A DNA stretch of 10,105 nucleotides from Fidelibacterota bacterium. Its GTDB lineage: Bacteria; Fidelibacterota; Marinisomatia; SCGC-AAA003-L08; GCA-002704045. The stretch spans positions 1 through 10,105 of the forward strand of contig PAFF01000033.1 in NCBI GenBank assembly GCA_002704045.1, read 5' to 3'. The translations under genes and the position numbers were made by a program. The notes under the pieces are model-generated. The model was not told the origin of the DNA and did not search any database. It worked only from the letters and a program-made list of their open reading frames with translations. Shown in pieces: positions 1-7,782 of the stretch. How positions within the stretch are numbered: position 1 is the stretch's first letter; each line of letters opens with the position of its first letter.

Positions 1-309
1 CGTAAAGTAGTTTGGGCGTATTTAGATGATGATATATTGACTAAGTTTAATGCATTATCTGATGATATTGACGGTATTACTGATTATCTAAGAGCCATAG
101 ATACCGTAGAAGTATCTTTTTTAATTAGAAAAATTAATGATTCAGATGTCAAAATTAATTTTCGTTCACAAGATACTACTATAAATGATATTGCATCAAT
201 TTTTAAAGGTGGTGGACATAAATTTGCTGCTGGAGCTTTTGTAAAAAATGGAAATATAGAAGAAATTAAAAAAACAATTTTAGATGAATTGAGGAAAAAA
301 ATTACATAA
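1..309 (+). CDS. NrnA-like DHH/DHHA1 phosphoesterase, C-terminal part (5' end outside window)
   Basis: The reading frame is open from the first base and ends at TAA 307-309, giving 102 residues of the C-terminal end of a longer protein. The key feature is the glycine-rich DHHA1 motif GGGHKFAAGAF, preceded by an RSQDTTINDIASIF stretch. That pattern is typical of bifunctional oligoribonuclease/PAP phosphatases (NrnA), which degrade nanoRNAs and 3'-phosphoadenosine 5'-phosphate in the cytoplasm. The catalytic N-terminal DHH domain lies upstream of the window, so activity cannot be judged and a related DHH exopolyphosphatase-like protein is possible. The first start-like codon in the frame (TTG 37) is not the real start, because coding similarity continues to base 1. 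The stop overlaps the dcd start by one base (TAATG), suggesting translational coupling. In many bacteria nrnA follows rbfA and truB, which could be checked upstream. Confidence 0.8.
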   Translation, partial: RKVVWAYLDDDILTKFNALSDDIDGITDYLRAIDTVEVSFLIRKINDSDVKINFRSQDTTINDIASIFKGGGHKFAAGAFVKNGNIEEIKKTILDELRKKIT

Positions 310-872
310 TGGCAATAAAAAATGATAAGTGGATTGAAATGATGTCCAAAGACCATGCTATGATTAAACCATTTCAGTCAGATCAAGTTAGAAAAGGTAT
401 AATATCATATGGTGTCTCTTCATATGGTTATGACATCAGAGTAGCTGATGAATACAAAATATTTACTAATGTCAATAATAGCATAGTTGATCCAAAAAAC
501 TTTGATGAAAAATCTTTTGTTAATTTTAAAGGGGACACTTGTATCATACCTCCAAATAGTTTTGCATTAGCTAGAAGTGTAGAGTTTTTTAAGATACCTA
601 GGTCAGTGTTAACTATTTGTGTAGGTAAGTCTACTTATGCTAGATGTGGAATAATTGTTAATGTCACACCATTTGAGCCTGAATGGGAGGGTAATGTAAC
701 ATTAGAAATTTCAAACACTACACCTTTACCTGCAAAAATTTATTCCAATGAAGGAATTTCTCAAGTTCTTTTTTTTGAAAGTGATGAAGACTGTATGATT
801 TCCTACAAAGATAAATCTGGCAAATACCAAGGTCAAGAGAACATAACATTGCCAAGGATTGAAAGTCAATAA
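309..872 (+). CDS. dcd: dCTP deaminase (Dcd)
   Basis: Dcd deaminates dCTP to dUTP, the precursor of dUMP for thymidylate synthesis, as a cytoplasmic homotrimer. The 187 residues match the usual family length. Visible motifs are the N-terminal DKWIEMM (6-12), SSYGYDIRV (37-45), the phosphate-binding GKSTYAR (106-112), and PFEPEWEG (121-128) followed by TLEISN, whose E133 aligns with the catalytic glutamate. GISQVLFF (149-156) and KYQGQ near the C-terminus complete the pattern. The PFEPEWEG and TTPLPAKIY wording resembles the version seen in many Alphaproteobacteria rather than E. coli Dcd. I take it as monofunctional, although bifunctional dCTP deaminase/dUTPases share the fold. The ATG at 309 shares one base with the upstream stop; a GAGGA at 291-295 lies 13 nt upstream, rather far, so coupling probably helps initiation. 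Confidence 0.96.
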   Translation: MAIKNDKWIEMMSKDHAMIKPFQSDQVRKGIISYGVSSYGYDIRVADEYKIFTNVNNSIVDPKNFDEKSFVNFKGDTCIIPPNSFALARSVEFFKIPRSVLTICVGKSTYARCGIIVNVTPFEPEWEGNVTLEISNTTPLPAKIYSNEGISQVLFFESDEDCMISYKDKSGKYQGQENITLPRIESQ

Positions 873-873
873 T

Positions 874-1722
874 TTGAAAATATTTATAGCAAAAGATGCA
901 GGCTATTGTTTTGGAGTCAGAGATGCTGTGAACTTAGCTTACGAAACCGCAACAGAGCATGGCTCAGTTTATATGCTCGGTGATATTGTCCATAATGAAA
1001 GAGTCGTTGAGGATTTACAAGAAGTCGGGACAAAAGTAGTAAATTCATTATCAGATATTCCTAAAGATAAACCTATCTTATTTAGAGCTCACGGTACCCA
1101 TGCAAAAGTATGGGATCAAGCAAAAAAAGAAAATAGAAATATAATTGATGCAACTTGTCCCCTTGTCCACGACATCCATGAAGAAGTTCAAAAATTACAA
1201 AATGAAGGAAGACGAATAATAATAATTGGTGATCATGGTCATGACGAAGTTGTAGGAATAGCTAGTCAAGTTAAAAAACCTATTATCATTTCAAATATAG
1301 AAGAAGCAAATAATTATAGAGGAATAAAAAAAGCTGGTGTTGTCAGTCAATCTACCCAAGATATTGAAAATGTTCAAGAAATAATAAATATTTTAATGAC
1401 TAAAGTCTATGATCTACGCTTTATAAACACAATTTGCTACCCTACAAAAAGAAATCAACAACAAATTAAAGAACTCGCACAAAATTGTGATGTAATGATT
1501 ATCATTGGCTCTTTTACAAGTGCTAACTCTAAAAGATTAACTATGCTATCAAAAATAATAAACAAAAACACATATCAAGTAACAGGTAAAAATGATCTAA
1601 AAAATAAATGGTTTAATAATATAGAAACTGTTGGTATTTCAGCTGGAGCATCTACACCTGATTACTTAATAGAAGAAGTAAAAAACACAATCAAAGGATT
1701 TAATAATGAGCAAAAAAAATAA
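874..1722 (+). CDS. ispH: 4-hydroxy-3-methylbut-2-enyl diphosphate reductase (IspH)
   Basis: IspH is the [4Fe-4S] enzyme that reduces HMBPP to IPP and DMAPP in the last step of the MEP pathway. The three cluster cysteines are visible: C12 in AGYCFGV, C95 in DATCPLV and C188 in NTICYPT. H40 in VHNE and E125 in GHDEVVG correspond to the active-site His and proton-relay Glu, and SQST matches the usual Q(T/S)T segment. The serine/asparagine motif near the C-terminus reads SFTSANSKRL. I chose TTG 874, one base after the dcd stop, because it gives the typical short N-terminus (MKIFIAKDAGYCFGV). An in-frame TTG at 859 would add five residues and overlap dcd. The AAGGA at 854-858 abuts 859 and is 15 nt from 874, so it does not settle the matter. 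The length of 282 residues is normal. The end overlaps pdxS by 17 nt. Confidence 0.95.
   Translation: MKIFIAKDAGYCFGVRDAVNLAYETATEHGSVYMLGDIVHNERVVEDLQEVGTKVVNSLSDIPKDKPILFRAHGTHAKVWDQAKKENRNIIDATCPLVHDIHEEVQKLQNEGRRIIIIGDHGHDEVVGIASQVKKPIIISNIEEANNYRGIKKAGVVSQSTQDIENVQEIINILMTKVYDLRFINTICYPTKRNQQQIKELAQNCDVMIIIGSFTSANSKRLTMLSKIINKNTYQVTGKNDLKNKWFNNIETVGISAGASTPDYLIEEVKNTIKGFNNEQKK
1693..1698 (+). promoter_or_regulatory. Ribosome binding site of pdxS
   Basis: AAAGGA lies 7 nt upstream of ATG 1706, inside the 3' end of ispH. It supports 1706 over the in-frame ATG at 1724, and makes the 17-nt overlap with ispH look real. Confidence 0.65.
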
Positions 1723-2590
1723 TATGGACATAAATATTGGTTTAGCTGAAATGCTAAAAGGTGGTGTAATAATGGATGTAACAAATTCTGATCAAGCAAA
1801 AGTAGCAGAAGAATCAGGAGCTGTAGCAGTCATGGCATTAGAAAGAATTCCATCTGATATTCGAAGAGATGGAGGTATTTCAAGGATGTCAGACCCTGAA
1901 ATGATAATTGATATTCAGAACTCAGTATCTATACCTGTAATGGCAAAGTGTAGGATTGGTCATTTTGTTGAAGCTCAAATTCTTGAATCCATAAAAGTAG
2001 ATTTTATTGATGAGAGCGAAGTTCTAACTCCTGCAGATGAACACAATCATATATACAAAGAATCTTTTAAAGTGCCTTTCGTATGTGGTGCAAGAAATCT
2101 TGGTGAAGCATTGAGAAGAATTGGTGAAGGAGCCTCATTAATACGTACTAAAGGAGAAGCTGGTTCAGGAAATATTATTGAAGCTGTCAGGCACATGAGA
2201 ACAATAATAAATGATATTAATCTTCTTTCAAATTTAGATGATCACCAATTAATGGCAGAATCAAAAAATATGGGTGCTCCTTTTGATCTTGTTAAATTAG
2301 TTTCAACAACAAAAAAACTTCCTGTTCCAAATTTCAGTGCTGGTGGTATTGCTACACCTGCAGATGCAGCTTTAATGATGCAGTTAGGAGCTGAATCAGT
2401 ATTTGTAGGGTCAGGTATATTTAAATCTGAAGATCCAATTAACAGAGCTAAGGCAGTCGTTGAGGCAACTACCTATTTTAATGATCCGGATAAACTTGCA
2501 AACGTTTCAACCGGCATCAAAGATGCAATGTCTGGAATTGACATGAGTGAAATACCAAAAGAAAAAATGCTTCAAAATCGCGGCTGGTAG
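1706..2590 (+). CDS. pdxS: Pyridoxal 5'-phosphate synthase subunit PdxS
   Basis: PdxS is the synthase subunit of the DXP-independent route to vitamin B6. It condenses ribose 5-phosphate, glyceraldehyde 3-phosphate and ammonia delivered by PdxT into PLP, on a dodecameric (beta/alpha)8 barrel. The protein has 294 residues, the standard length. D24 (in GGVIMDV), K81 (VMAKCRIGH) and K149 (IRTKGEAG) fall at the exact positions of the catalytic Asp and the two covalent-intermediate lysines in well-studied PdxS proteins. FIDESEVL (100-107) carries the conserved second Asp. The phosphate-binding GGIATPADAA and VFVGSGIFKS segments are intact. The start at 1706 is supported by its RBS and by this numbering. 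A run of eight A at 1712-1719 follows the second codon; ATG 1724 just after it is a possible secondary start. pdxT follows after 3 nt, the usual pairing. Confidence 0.98.
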   Translation: MSKKNNMDINIGLAEMLKGGVIMDVTNSDQAKVAEESGAVAVMALERIPSDIRRDGGISRMSDPEMIIDIQNSVSIPVMAKCRIGHFVEAQILESIKVDFIDESEVLTPADEHNHIYKESFKVPFVCGARNLGEALRRIGEGASLIRTKGEAGSGNIIEAVRHMRTIINDINLLSNLDDHQLMAESKNMGAPFDLVKLVSTTKKLPVPNFSAGGIATPADAALMMQLGAESVFVGSGIFKSEDPINRAKAVVEATTYFNDPDKLANVSTGIKDAMSGIDMSEIPKEKMLQNRGW

Positions 2591-2593
2591 ACC

Positions 2594-3181
2594 TTGCCTA
2601 CTATAGGTATTCTATCATTGCAAGGAGCTTTTAAGATGCACGGCGAAGCTTTAAAAATGTTAAATATAGATCACTGCTATGTCAAGTATCCAAAAGATCT
2701 ATACAGTTGTTCTGCATTGATAATACCAGGTGGCGAATCATCTTCTTTTTCTAAACTCATATCTAAGAATAATCTTTTAGATTGTTTAAAAGATTTTGCT
2801 GAAAAAAAACCAGTCTTTGGTACCTGTGCTGGTCTAATCATTCTATCAAAGATCAATACGCCGCTTGTTAAAGGTCTAGGGATTTTAGATATTGATATTG
2901 AACGAAATGGGTGGGGTACACAGATTAACTCATTTAAGCATAATATCTTTTTACCTGATCAATGTAATTCTAAATTCAATGCAGTATTTATTAGAGCTCC
3001 TAGGATTACTAATATTAATGACAATAATATAAAAATCTTGTCATCATTAAACGGTGAACCTGTTTTAATACAAAAGAAAAAATGTTTAGGTGCGACTTTT
3101 CATCCGGAGTTAACTTCTAATTTAACAATTCATAAATATTTTATAGAAATGATAGATGAAAAAATTATTAGAAAAAGTTAA
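2594..3181 (+). CDS. pdxT: Pyridoxal 5'-phosphate synthase glutaminase subunit PdxT
   Basis: PdxT is a class I glutamine amidotransferase that hydrolyses glutamine and channels ammonia to PdxS. The catalytic triad is visible: C78 in FGTCAGL, with H170 and E172 in FHPEL. The glutamine-binding parts GGES (46-49), R104 in ERN and IR of FIRAP (133-134) are kept. An oddity is NGWGTQ (105-110): the family usually has FGRQ here, so an Arg is replaced by T109, and the next segment is INSF in place of VDSF. The start is TTG 2594, three bases after the pdxS stop; it gives the typical N-terminus MPTIGILSLQGAF, and I see no ATG or GTG alternative and no strong Shine-Dalgarno, so coupling to pdxS is likely. 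The 195-residue length is normal. The 3' end overlaps dxs by 26 nt. Confidence 0.96.
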   Translation: MPTIGILSLQGAFKMHGEALKMLNIDHCYVKYPKDLYSCSALIIPGGESSSFSKLISKNNLLDCLKDFAEKKPVFGTCAGLIILSKINTPLVKGLGILDIDIERNGWGTQINSFKHNIFLPDQCNSKFNAVFIRAPRITNINDNNIKILSSLNGEPVLIQKKKCLGATFHPELTSNLTIHKYFIEMIDEKIIRKS

Positions 3182-5015
3182 CTCACCTGAAGATCTTAAA
3201 GATTTTTCATATTTAGAACTTGAATCATTATCTTCAGAAATTGCTGAGCACATTAAGAATGTAGTAAGTAAACTCGGTGGTCATTATTCCTCTCCATTAG
3301 GGGTTGTTGATTTAACATTGGCACTGCACTATGTCTATAACTCACCAAACGATAAATTGATTTGGGACGTCGGTCATCAAGCTTATTCACATAAAATTAT
3401 TACTGGAAGAAGAAAAGAATTTTTAGAGCTTCGTTCAAAAAATGGTATAAGTGGTTTTTTAAAACGCGATGAAAGTGAGCATGATATTATTGGTGCTGGT
3501 CACGCTAGTACCTCAATCTCAGCGGCACTTGGATTGGCACATGCAAGAGATCGTTTAAAAGAATCAAATAATATATTAGCAATTATAGGAGATGGTGCTG
3601 CAACAGGTGGAATGGCTTTTGAGGGCTTAAATAACTTGGGTTATCATAGAACACAGTTAACAGTAGTACTAAACGATAATTCAATGTCAATTTCGGGTAG
3701 CGTTGGAGCTTTATCTAGATATTTGACAAAGGTAGTAACAAATCCTACTTACAATAAAATACGTAATGATATATGGAACCTTTCAGGAAAAATATCTGAA
3801 TCTGATAATAATTTAATAAGAAGACTATTAAGAAAAACTGAAGAAGGTATAAAAGGTATATTAACACCTGGTATTTTATTTGAAGAATTAGGTTTGCGTT
3901 ATATTGGGCCAATTGATGGTACCAATATCAAAGATATGATAGATGTATTCACTAGTGTAAAAGAAATGAAAACTCCAGTGCTTGTACATGTACACACTAT
4001 GAAAGGAAAGGGATGTACTAAAGCAGAGAAAAATTCTGTAAAGTATTACAGTCTATCTCCTTCAAAAAAATCTTCTTCCAGTATATCTAATTATTCTAAC
4101 GTATTTGGTGATGCTTTAATTGATTTTGCAGAATTACATGAGTTTAAATGCGTAACTGCCGCAATGCCAATAGGTACAGGAATGGATAGCTTTACAAAAA
4201 AATATGCGGATAGATATATTGATGTAGGTATAGCTGAAGAACATGCTGTAACATATGCTTCAGGTTTATCTGCAGGAGGAATTTTACCAATAGTTGCAAT
4301 TTATTCTACCTTTATGCAAAGATCATATGATCAAATATTTCATGATTGTCTTCTGCAAAATTTACCAATTGTTTTTTGTATGGATCGAGCAGGTTTAGTC
4401 GGTGAAGACGGACCAACTCACCACGGGGTATATGATATTGCTTTTTTGAGAAGTTTACCAAATATTATTATTACAGCTCCGAAAGATGGCAACGAACTTA
4501 AAAGTTTATTATTATCAGGAATAAAATCAAACAAAGCTTTTTCAATTAGATATCCTAAAGGAAGCAGTATTTTATACGATCCAGAGCTTGAACCTGAAAT
4601 ATTAAAAATTGGATCTTGGGAATTATTAAACCATGGAAATGATATAGCTATACTTGCGGTCGGTTCTATGGTTCACGTTGCTAAAAGTACCTTAAAACTT
4701 TTAGAAAATGATAACATAAATATAACTTTGGTTAATTGTAGATTCATTAAGCCTTTAGATGAAAAAATGTTAGAAGAAATTTTCAAAAACCATAAAACAA
4801 TAATTACAATTGAAGAAGGTACTGTTTTAGGCGGTTTTGGTTCATCAATTTTAGAATATGCATCATTTAATAATATCAGATCACGTATAAATGTACTAGG
4901 AATACCTGATAAGTTTATTCAGCATGGCCCAAGGAACGAACTATTAGATGATATAGGATTAAGTAAAAATAAATTATATACTACTATTAAAGAAATTTTA
5001 AATGAAGAAAAATAA
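3156..5015 (+). CDS. dxs: 1-deoxy-D-xylulose-5-phosphate synthase (DXS)
   Basis: DXS condenses pyruvate and glyceraldehyde 3-phosphate, with thiamine diphosphate, into DXP, the first step of the MEP pathway and a thiamine precursor. All transketolase-family landmarks are present in the 619 residues: GGHYSS (41-46), DVGHQAYSHKI (71-81), and the TPP/Mg motif GDGAATGGMAFEGLNN (145-160) continuing to LNDNSMSIS. The pyrimidine domain carries IAEEHAV (359-365), with E361 as the cofactor-activating Glu, and DRAGLVGEDGPTHHG (410-424). The C-terminal transketolase domain ends normally near 610. The segment KYYSLSP (296-302) replaces the usual K(F/Y)HG pattern in the linker before the pyrimidine domain. 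ATG 3156 lies inside pdxT but gives the typical beginning MKKLLEKVNSPEDL. Its RBS is weak. The 3' end overlaps the mutase gene by 14 nt. Confidence 0.97.
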   Translation: MKKLLEKVNSPEDLKDFSYLELESLSSEIAEHIKNVVSKLGGHYSSPLGVVDLTLALHYVYNSPNDKLIWDVGHQAYSHKIITGRRKEFLELRSKNGISGFLKRDESEHDIIGAGHASTSISAALGLAHARDRLKESNNILAIIGDGAATGGMAFEGLNNLGYHRTQLTVVLNDNSMSISGSVGALSRYLTKVVTNPTYNKIRNDIWNLSGKISESDNNLIRRLLRKTEEGIKGILTPGILFEELGLRYIGPIDGTNIKDMIDVFTSVKEMKTPVLVHVHTMKGKGCTKAEKNSVKYYSLSPSKKSSSSISNYSNVFGDALIDFAELHEFKCVTAAMPIGTGMDSFTKKYADRYIDVGIAEEHAVTYASGLSAGGILPIVAIYSTFMQRSYDQIFHDCLLQNLPIVFCMDRAGLVGEDGPTHHGVYDIAFLRSLPNIIITAPKDGNELKSLLLSGIKSNKAFSIRYPKGSSILYDPELEPEILKIGSWELLNHGNDIAILAVGSMVHVAKSTLKLLENDNINITLVNCRFIKPLDEKMLEEIFKNHKTIITIEEGTVLGGFGSSILEYASFNNIRSRINVLGIPDKFIQHGPRNELLDDIGLSKNKLYTTIKEILNEEK

Positions 5016-6642
5016 AAAAAATATTTGGATAAAAGAAATTGAAAGTTCTAATGAATCAAATCTTAGTTATAATACAATTTCTGGAGAACCTTTAGAACCC
5101 TTATATTTTCCTGAGAATTTAGATCAAGATTTCGATATCAAAATAGGCTTCCCCGGTCAATATCCCTATACTAGGGGTGTACATGCAAATATGTATCGAG
5201 GTAAAATGTGGACTATGCGACAATTTTCCGGGTTTGGATCAGCCAAAGAAACAAACAAAAGATTTAAATACTTATTAAATCAAGGACAAACAGGGTTATC
5301 AGTTGCTTTTGATATGCCCACTTTAATGGGTTACGATGCTGATCATGAGCTTTCAGAAGGTGAAGTAGGGAAATGTGGTGTTTCCATTTCTTCATTAAAA
5401 GATATGGAAATATTATTTGATGGTATTGATTTAGAAAAAGTTTCTGTATCGCAAACAATAAATGGTCCTTCAATCATATTACTTGCATTTTACATTGTTG
5501 TTGCTCAAAAACAGGGTGTATCATTAGACAAATTAAGAGGTACTCTTCAAAATGATATATTAAAGGAATACATCGCTCAAAAAGAATGGATTTATCCTCC
5601 AAAGCAATCAATGAAAATAATAACAGATATGATTTCATATTGTGCTAAAAATTTACCTCAATATAATACCATTTCAATAAGTGGTTATCATATAAGAGAA
5701 GCTGGATCAACTGCAGCTCAAGAATTAGCATTTACACTTGGAAATGGTTTTGCATATATAGAACATGCTATAGAAGCTGGTATGAATATTGATGATTTTG
5801 CTCCAAGACTGTCATTCTTTTTCAACGCTCATCAAGATTTTTTTGAAGAAATATCAAAATATAGGGCAGCTAGAAGAATATGGGCGAAACGACTAAAAAA
5901 TAAATACAATGCAAAGAATCCTAAATCATGGAAGTTACGCTTTCATACTCAAACAGCTGGTTGCACATTAACAGCTCAACAGCCAGAAAACAATATTACA
6001 CGTACATCTCTACAAGCTTTATCAGCCGTTTTGGGAGGAACACAATCTCTTCATACTAATTCAATGGATGAAACGTTAGCTTTGCCTTCTAAAAAGGCTG
6101 CAGAAATTGCTTTAAGAACACAACAAATTATTGCATTTGAAACAGGAATTCCAGATGTAGTAGATCCATTAGGTGGTAGTTGGTATATTGAGGAACTCAC
6201 TGATAAACTAGAAGAAAAAGCAAATTTTTACTTTAATGAAGTAGAAAAAATTGGTGGTGTTATTGAAGCAATTGAAAGAGGTTACTTTCAGAATGAAATA
6301 GCGAAAGCCTCTGAGAAGTTTCAAAGGGAGGTTGATTCATTGGAACGAATTATTGTTGGCGTAAATAAATATCAAAAAGAAAATGAAGAAATAGATATTC
6401 CTATACTTGAAATTGGATCAAAAACAGAAATTGATCAAAAAAAGAGTTTAAAAGAATTAAAGTTAAAAAGAGATAAAAATTATGTTGAAATATCCCTTAA
6501 AAATCTATCTAAAGCATCAAAGAATGGCGATAATCTTTTACCACCTATAATAGAATGTACAAAAGCTTATTGCACATTAGGTGAAATGGTTGAAACCATG
6601 AAGATGGTTTTTGGAGATTGGCAAGAAAAAGCTATTATTTAA
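5002..6642 (+). CDS. Coenzyme-B12-dependent acyl-CoA mutase, large subunit; isobutyryl-CoA mutase-like active site
   Basis: This is the TIM-barrel substrate-binding subunit (546 residues) of an adenosylcobalamin-dependent acyl-CoA mutase. Its closest wording is that of proteins annotated as methylmalonyl-CoA mutase large subunit: YPYTRGVHANMYRG, GQTGLSVAFDMPTLMGYD, SISGYHIREAGST, DFAPRLSFFFNAH, GGTQSLHTNSMDE. H230 aligns with the catalytic His244 of the Propionibacterium enzyme. Two specificity residues differ from methylmalonyl-CoA mutase: RQF has F75 where that enzyme has Tyr89, and YIAQKEW has Q193 where it has Arg207. The spacing of 118 residues is identical. Phe and Gln are the pair reported for isobutyryl-CoA mutase (Phe80, Gln198), so isobutyryl/n-butyryl-CoA, or another substrate without a free carboxylate, is more likely. 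The protein ends before any B12-binding domain, so a separate small subunit is needed and none is in the window. ATG 5002 overlaps dxs by 14 nt; its RBS is weak. Confidence 0.9.
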   Translation: MKKNKKNIWIKEIESSNESNLSYNTISGEPLEPLYFPENLDQDFDIKIGFPGQYPYTRGVHANMYRGKMWTMRQFSGFGSAKETNKRFKYLLNQGQTGLSVAFDMPTLMGYDADHELSEGEVGKCGVSISSLKDMEILFDGIDLEKVSVSQTINGPSIILLAFYIVVAQKQGVSLDKLRGTLQNDILKEYIAQKEWIYPPKQSMKIITDMISYCAKNLPQYNTISISGYHIREAGSTAAQELAFTLGNGFAYIEHAIEAGMNIDDFAPRLSFFFNAHQDFFEEISKYRAARRIWAKRLKNKYNAKNPKSWKLRFHTQTAGCTLTAQQPENNITRTSLQALSAVLGGTQSLHTNSMDETLALPSKKAAEIALRTQQIIAFETGIPDVVDPLGGSWYIEELTDKLEEKANFYFNEVEKIGGVIEAIERGYFQNEIAKASEKFQREVDSLERIIVGVNKYQKENEEIDIPILEIGSKTEIDQKKSLKELKLKRDKNYVEISLKNLSKASKNGDNLLPPIIECTKAYCTLGEMVETMKMVFGDWQEKAII

Positions 6643-6645
6643 GTT

Positions 6646-7773
6646 ATGATTTTTAATAAAAATATATTTGATCACAAAAATAATTATACTATTGGTGTAG
6701 AAGAAGAATATATGATATGTGAACCTTTTTCAGGTAATTTAGTTAATAAAGCTGATGAAATATTGAATTACGCAAATAGCAAATTAAAAAAAAGATTGAG
6801 TTATGAATTAATATGTTCTGAAATAGAATCTAATACAAGTATTTGTTTTAACAGTATTGAAGCAATCGAAGAAATAGCATACTTAAGATCAAAGCTAAAA
6901 GAGATTGGAAATAAACTAGATTTCAGAATTGGAATAAGTGGTACGCACCCTACAGCAAAACCAATGAATCAAAAATTTGTAAATACTGATGGTTATAATT
7001 GGGTCGCAAATCAACTTAATTATTATGCGAAAAACAATATTACTTTTGCATTGCATGTTCATATAGCTGTTCCAAATCCTGAATTAAGTATCAGAGCAGT
7101 AAATGGTCTAAGACGATGGATTCCCCCATTACTAGCATTAAGTACAAATTCACCTTTTTTTAATGGAATGCAAACGGGGATGAGATCATCAAGAACCTTT
7201 CAATTCGGTTCATTTCCAAGAACAAATATTCCTGAAAAGTTTGATAGCTATGATCATTTTCTATCTATTGTAAATTCTTTTTTAAATACAAAAACAATTG
7301 AAAAACCTAGACAAATATGGTGGAAAATTAGACCTCATTTAGATTATGGTACTATTGAATTTAGAATGATTGATGTTCAAAGGTCGTTAAAAAAAACACA
7401 CATGTTTATTGCTCTATTTCAAGCATTAACTCATCAAACAATTGAGGATTCATTGAATGATAATTTGAACGAAAACCTATCATTAGAATTACTAAATGAC
7501 GGATTATGGAAAGCATCAAGATTTAATTTTAATGCTCTATTAACTGATTGTTCTGATAACGAAGAACTAAAAATGAAATCATTTATTAATAAAATGATGA
7601 ATTATTGCAAAGAAAGCTTAGCATATTTCAATAATCAACATATCATTGATGATGTTAATCATATTTTAATTAATGGGACAGAATGTGATGAGCAAATTGA
7701 AATATTTAAAAATAATGATATGAACACCTTGAAGAAATTTCTAATGAATAATGTTACATATGAATATAAATAA
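6646..7773 (+). CDS. GCS2/YbdK-family carboxylate-amine ligase (glutamate-cysteine ligase-like)
   Basis: The 375-residue protein belongs to the GCS2 (YbdK/EgtA-like) branch of ATP-dependent carboxylate-amine ligases, whose characterised members join glutamate to cysteine or a similar amine, some only weakly. Family motifs in order are TIGVEEEYM (15-23), IESNTSIC (60-67), GTHP (99-102), ALHVHI (135-140), LALSTNSPFFNG (163-174), SRTFQFGSFPR (182-192) and WWKIRPHLDYGTIEFRMID (225-243). The acidic and His residues of these motifs bind metal and nucleotide in the family and appear intact. The length is usual for the family. No glutathione synthetase, mycothiol or ergothioneine gene is adjacent, so the product and amine partner remain open. 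The start ATG 6646 lies 3 nt after the mutase stop, without a strong Shine-Dalgarno. The C-terminal third is poorly conserved and Asn-rich. Confidence 0.85.
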   Translation: MIFNKNIFDHKNNYTIGVEEEYMICEPFSGNLVNKADEILNYANSKLKKRLSYELICSEIESNTSICFNSIEAIEEIAYLRSKLKEIGNKLDFRIGISGTHPTAKPMNQKFVNTDGYNWVANQLNYYAKNNITFALHVHIAVPNPELSIRAVNGLRRWIPPLLALSTNSPFFNGMQTGMRSSRTFQFGSFPRTNIPEKFDSYDHFLSIVNSFLNTKTIEKPRQIWWKIRPHLDYGTIEFRMIDVQRSLKKTHMFIALFQALTHQTIEDSLNDNLNENLSLELLNDGLWKASRFNFNALLTDCSDNEELKMKSFINKMMNYCKESLAYFNNQHIIDDVNHILINGTECDEQIEIFKNNDMNTLKKFLMNNVTYEYK

Positions 7774-7776
7774 GGA
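7772..7776 (+). promoter_or_regulatory. Ribosome binding site of the GAPDH-like gene
   Basis: AAGGA overlaps the stop codon of the upstream ligase gene and sits 6 nt before ATG 7783. It is one of the best Shine-Dalgarno matches in the window and fixes the start of the downstream gene. Confidence 0.7.
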
Positions 7777-7782
7777 TTTTGC

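Noticed and set aside
84..356. 90-codon open frame on the minus strand
   Set aside because: It lies antisense to the DHHA1 domain and the start of dcd, and its translation has no recognisable motif. AT-rich coding sequence readily gives such shadows.
5264..5473. 69-codon open frame on the minus strand
   Set aside because: It lies entirely antisense to a highly conserved part of the acyl-CoA mutase and has no motif of its own.
5002..6642. Plain methylmalonyl-CoA mutase call
   Set aside because: F75 and Q193 replace the Tyr and the carboxylate-binding Arg of true methylmalonyl-CoA mutases, so the specific substrate name is not supported.
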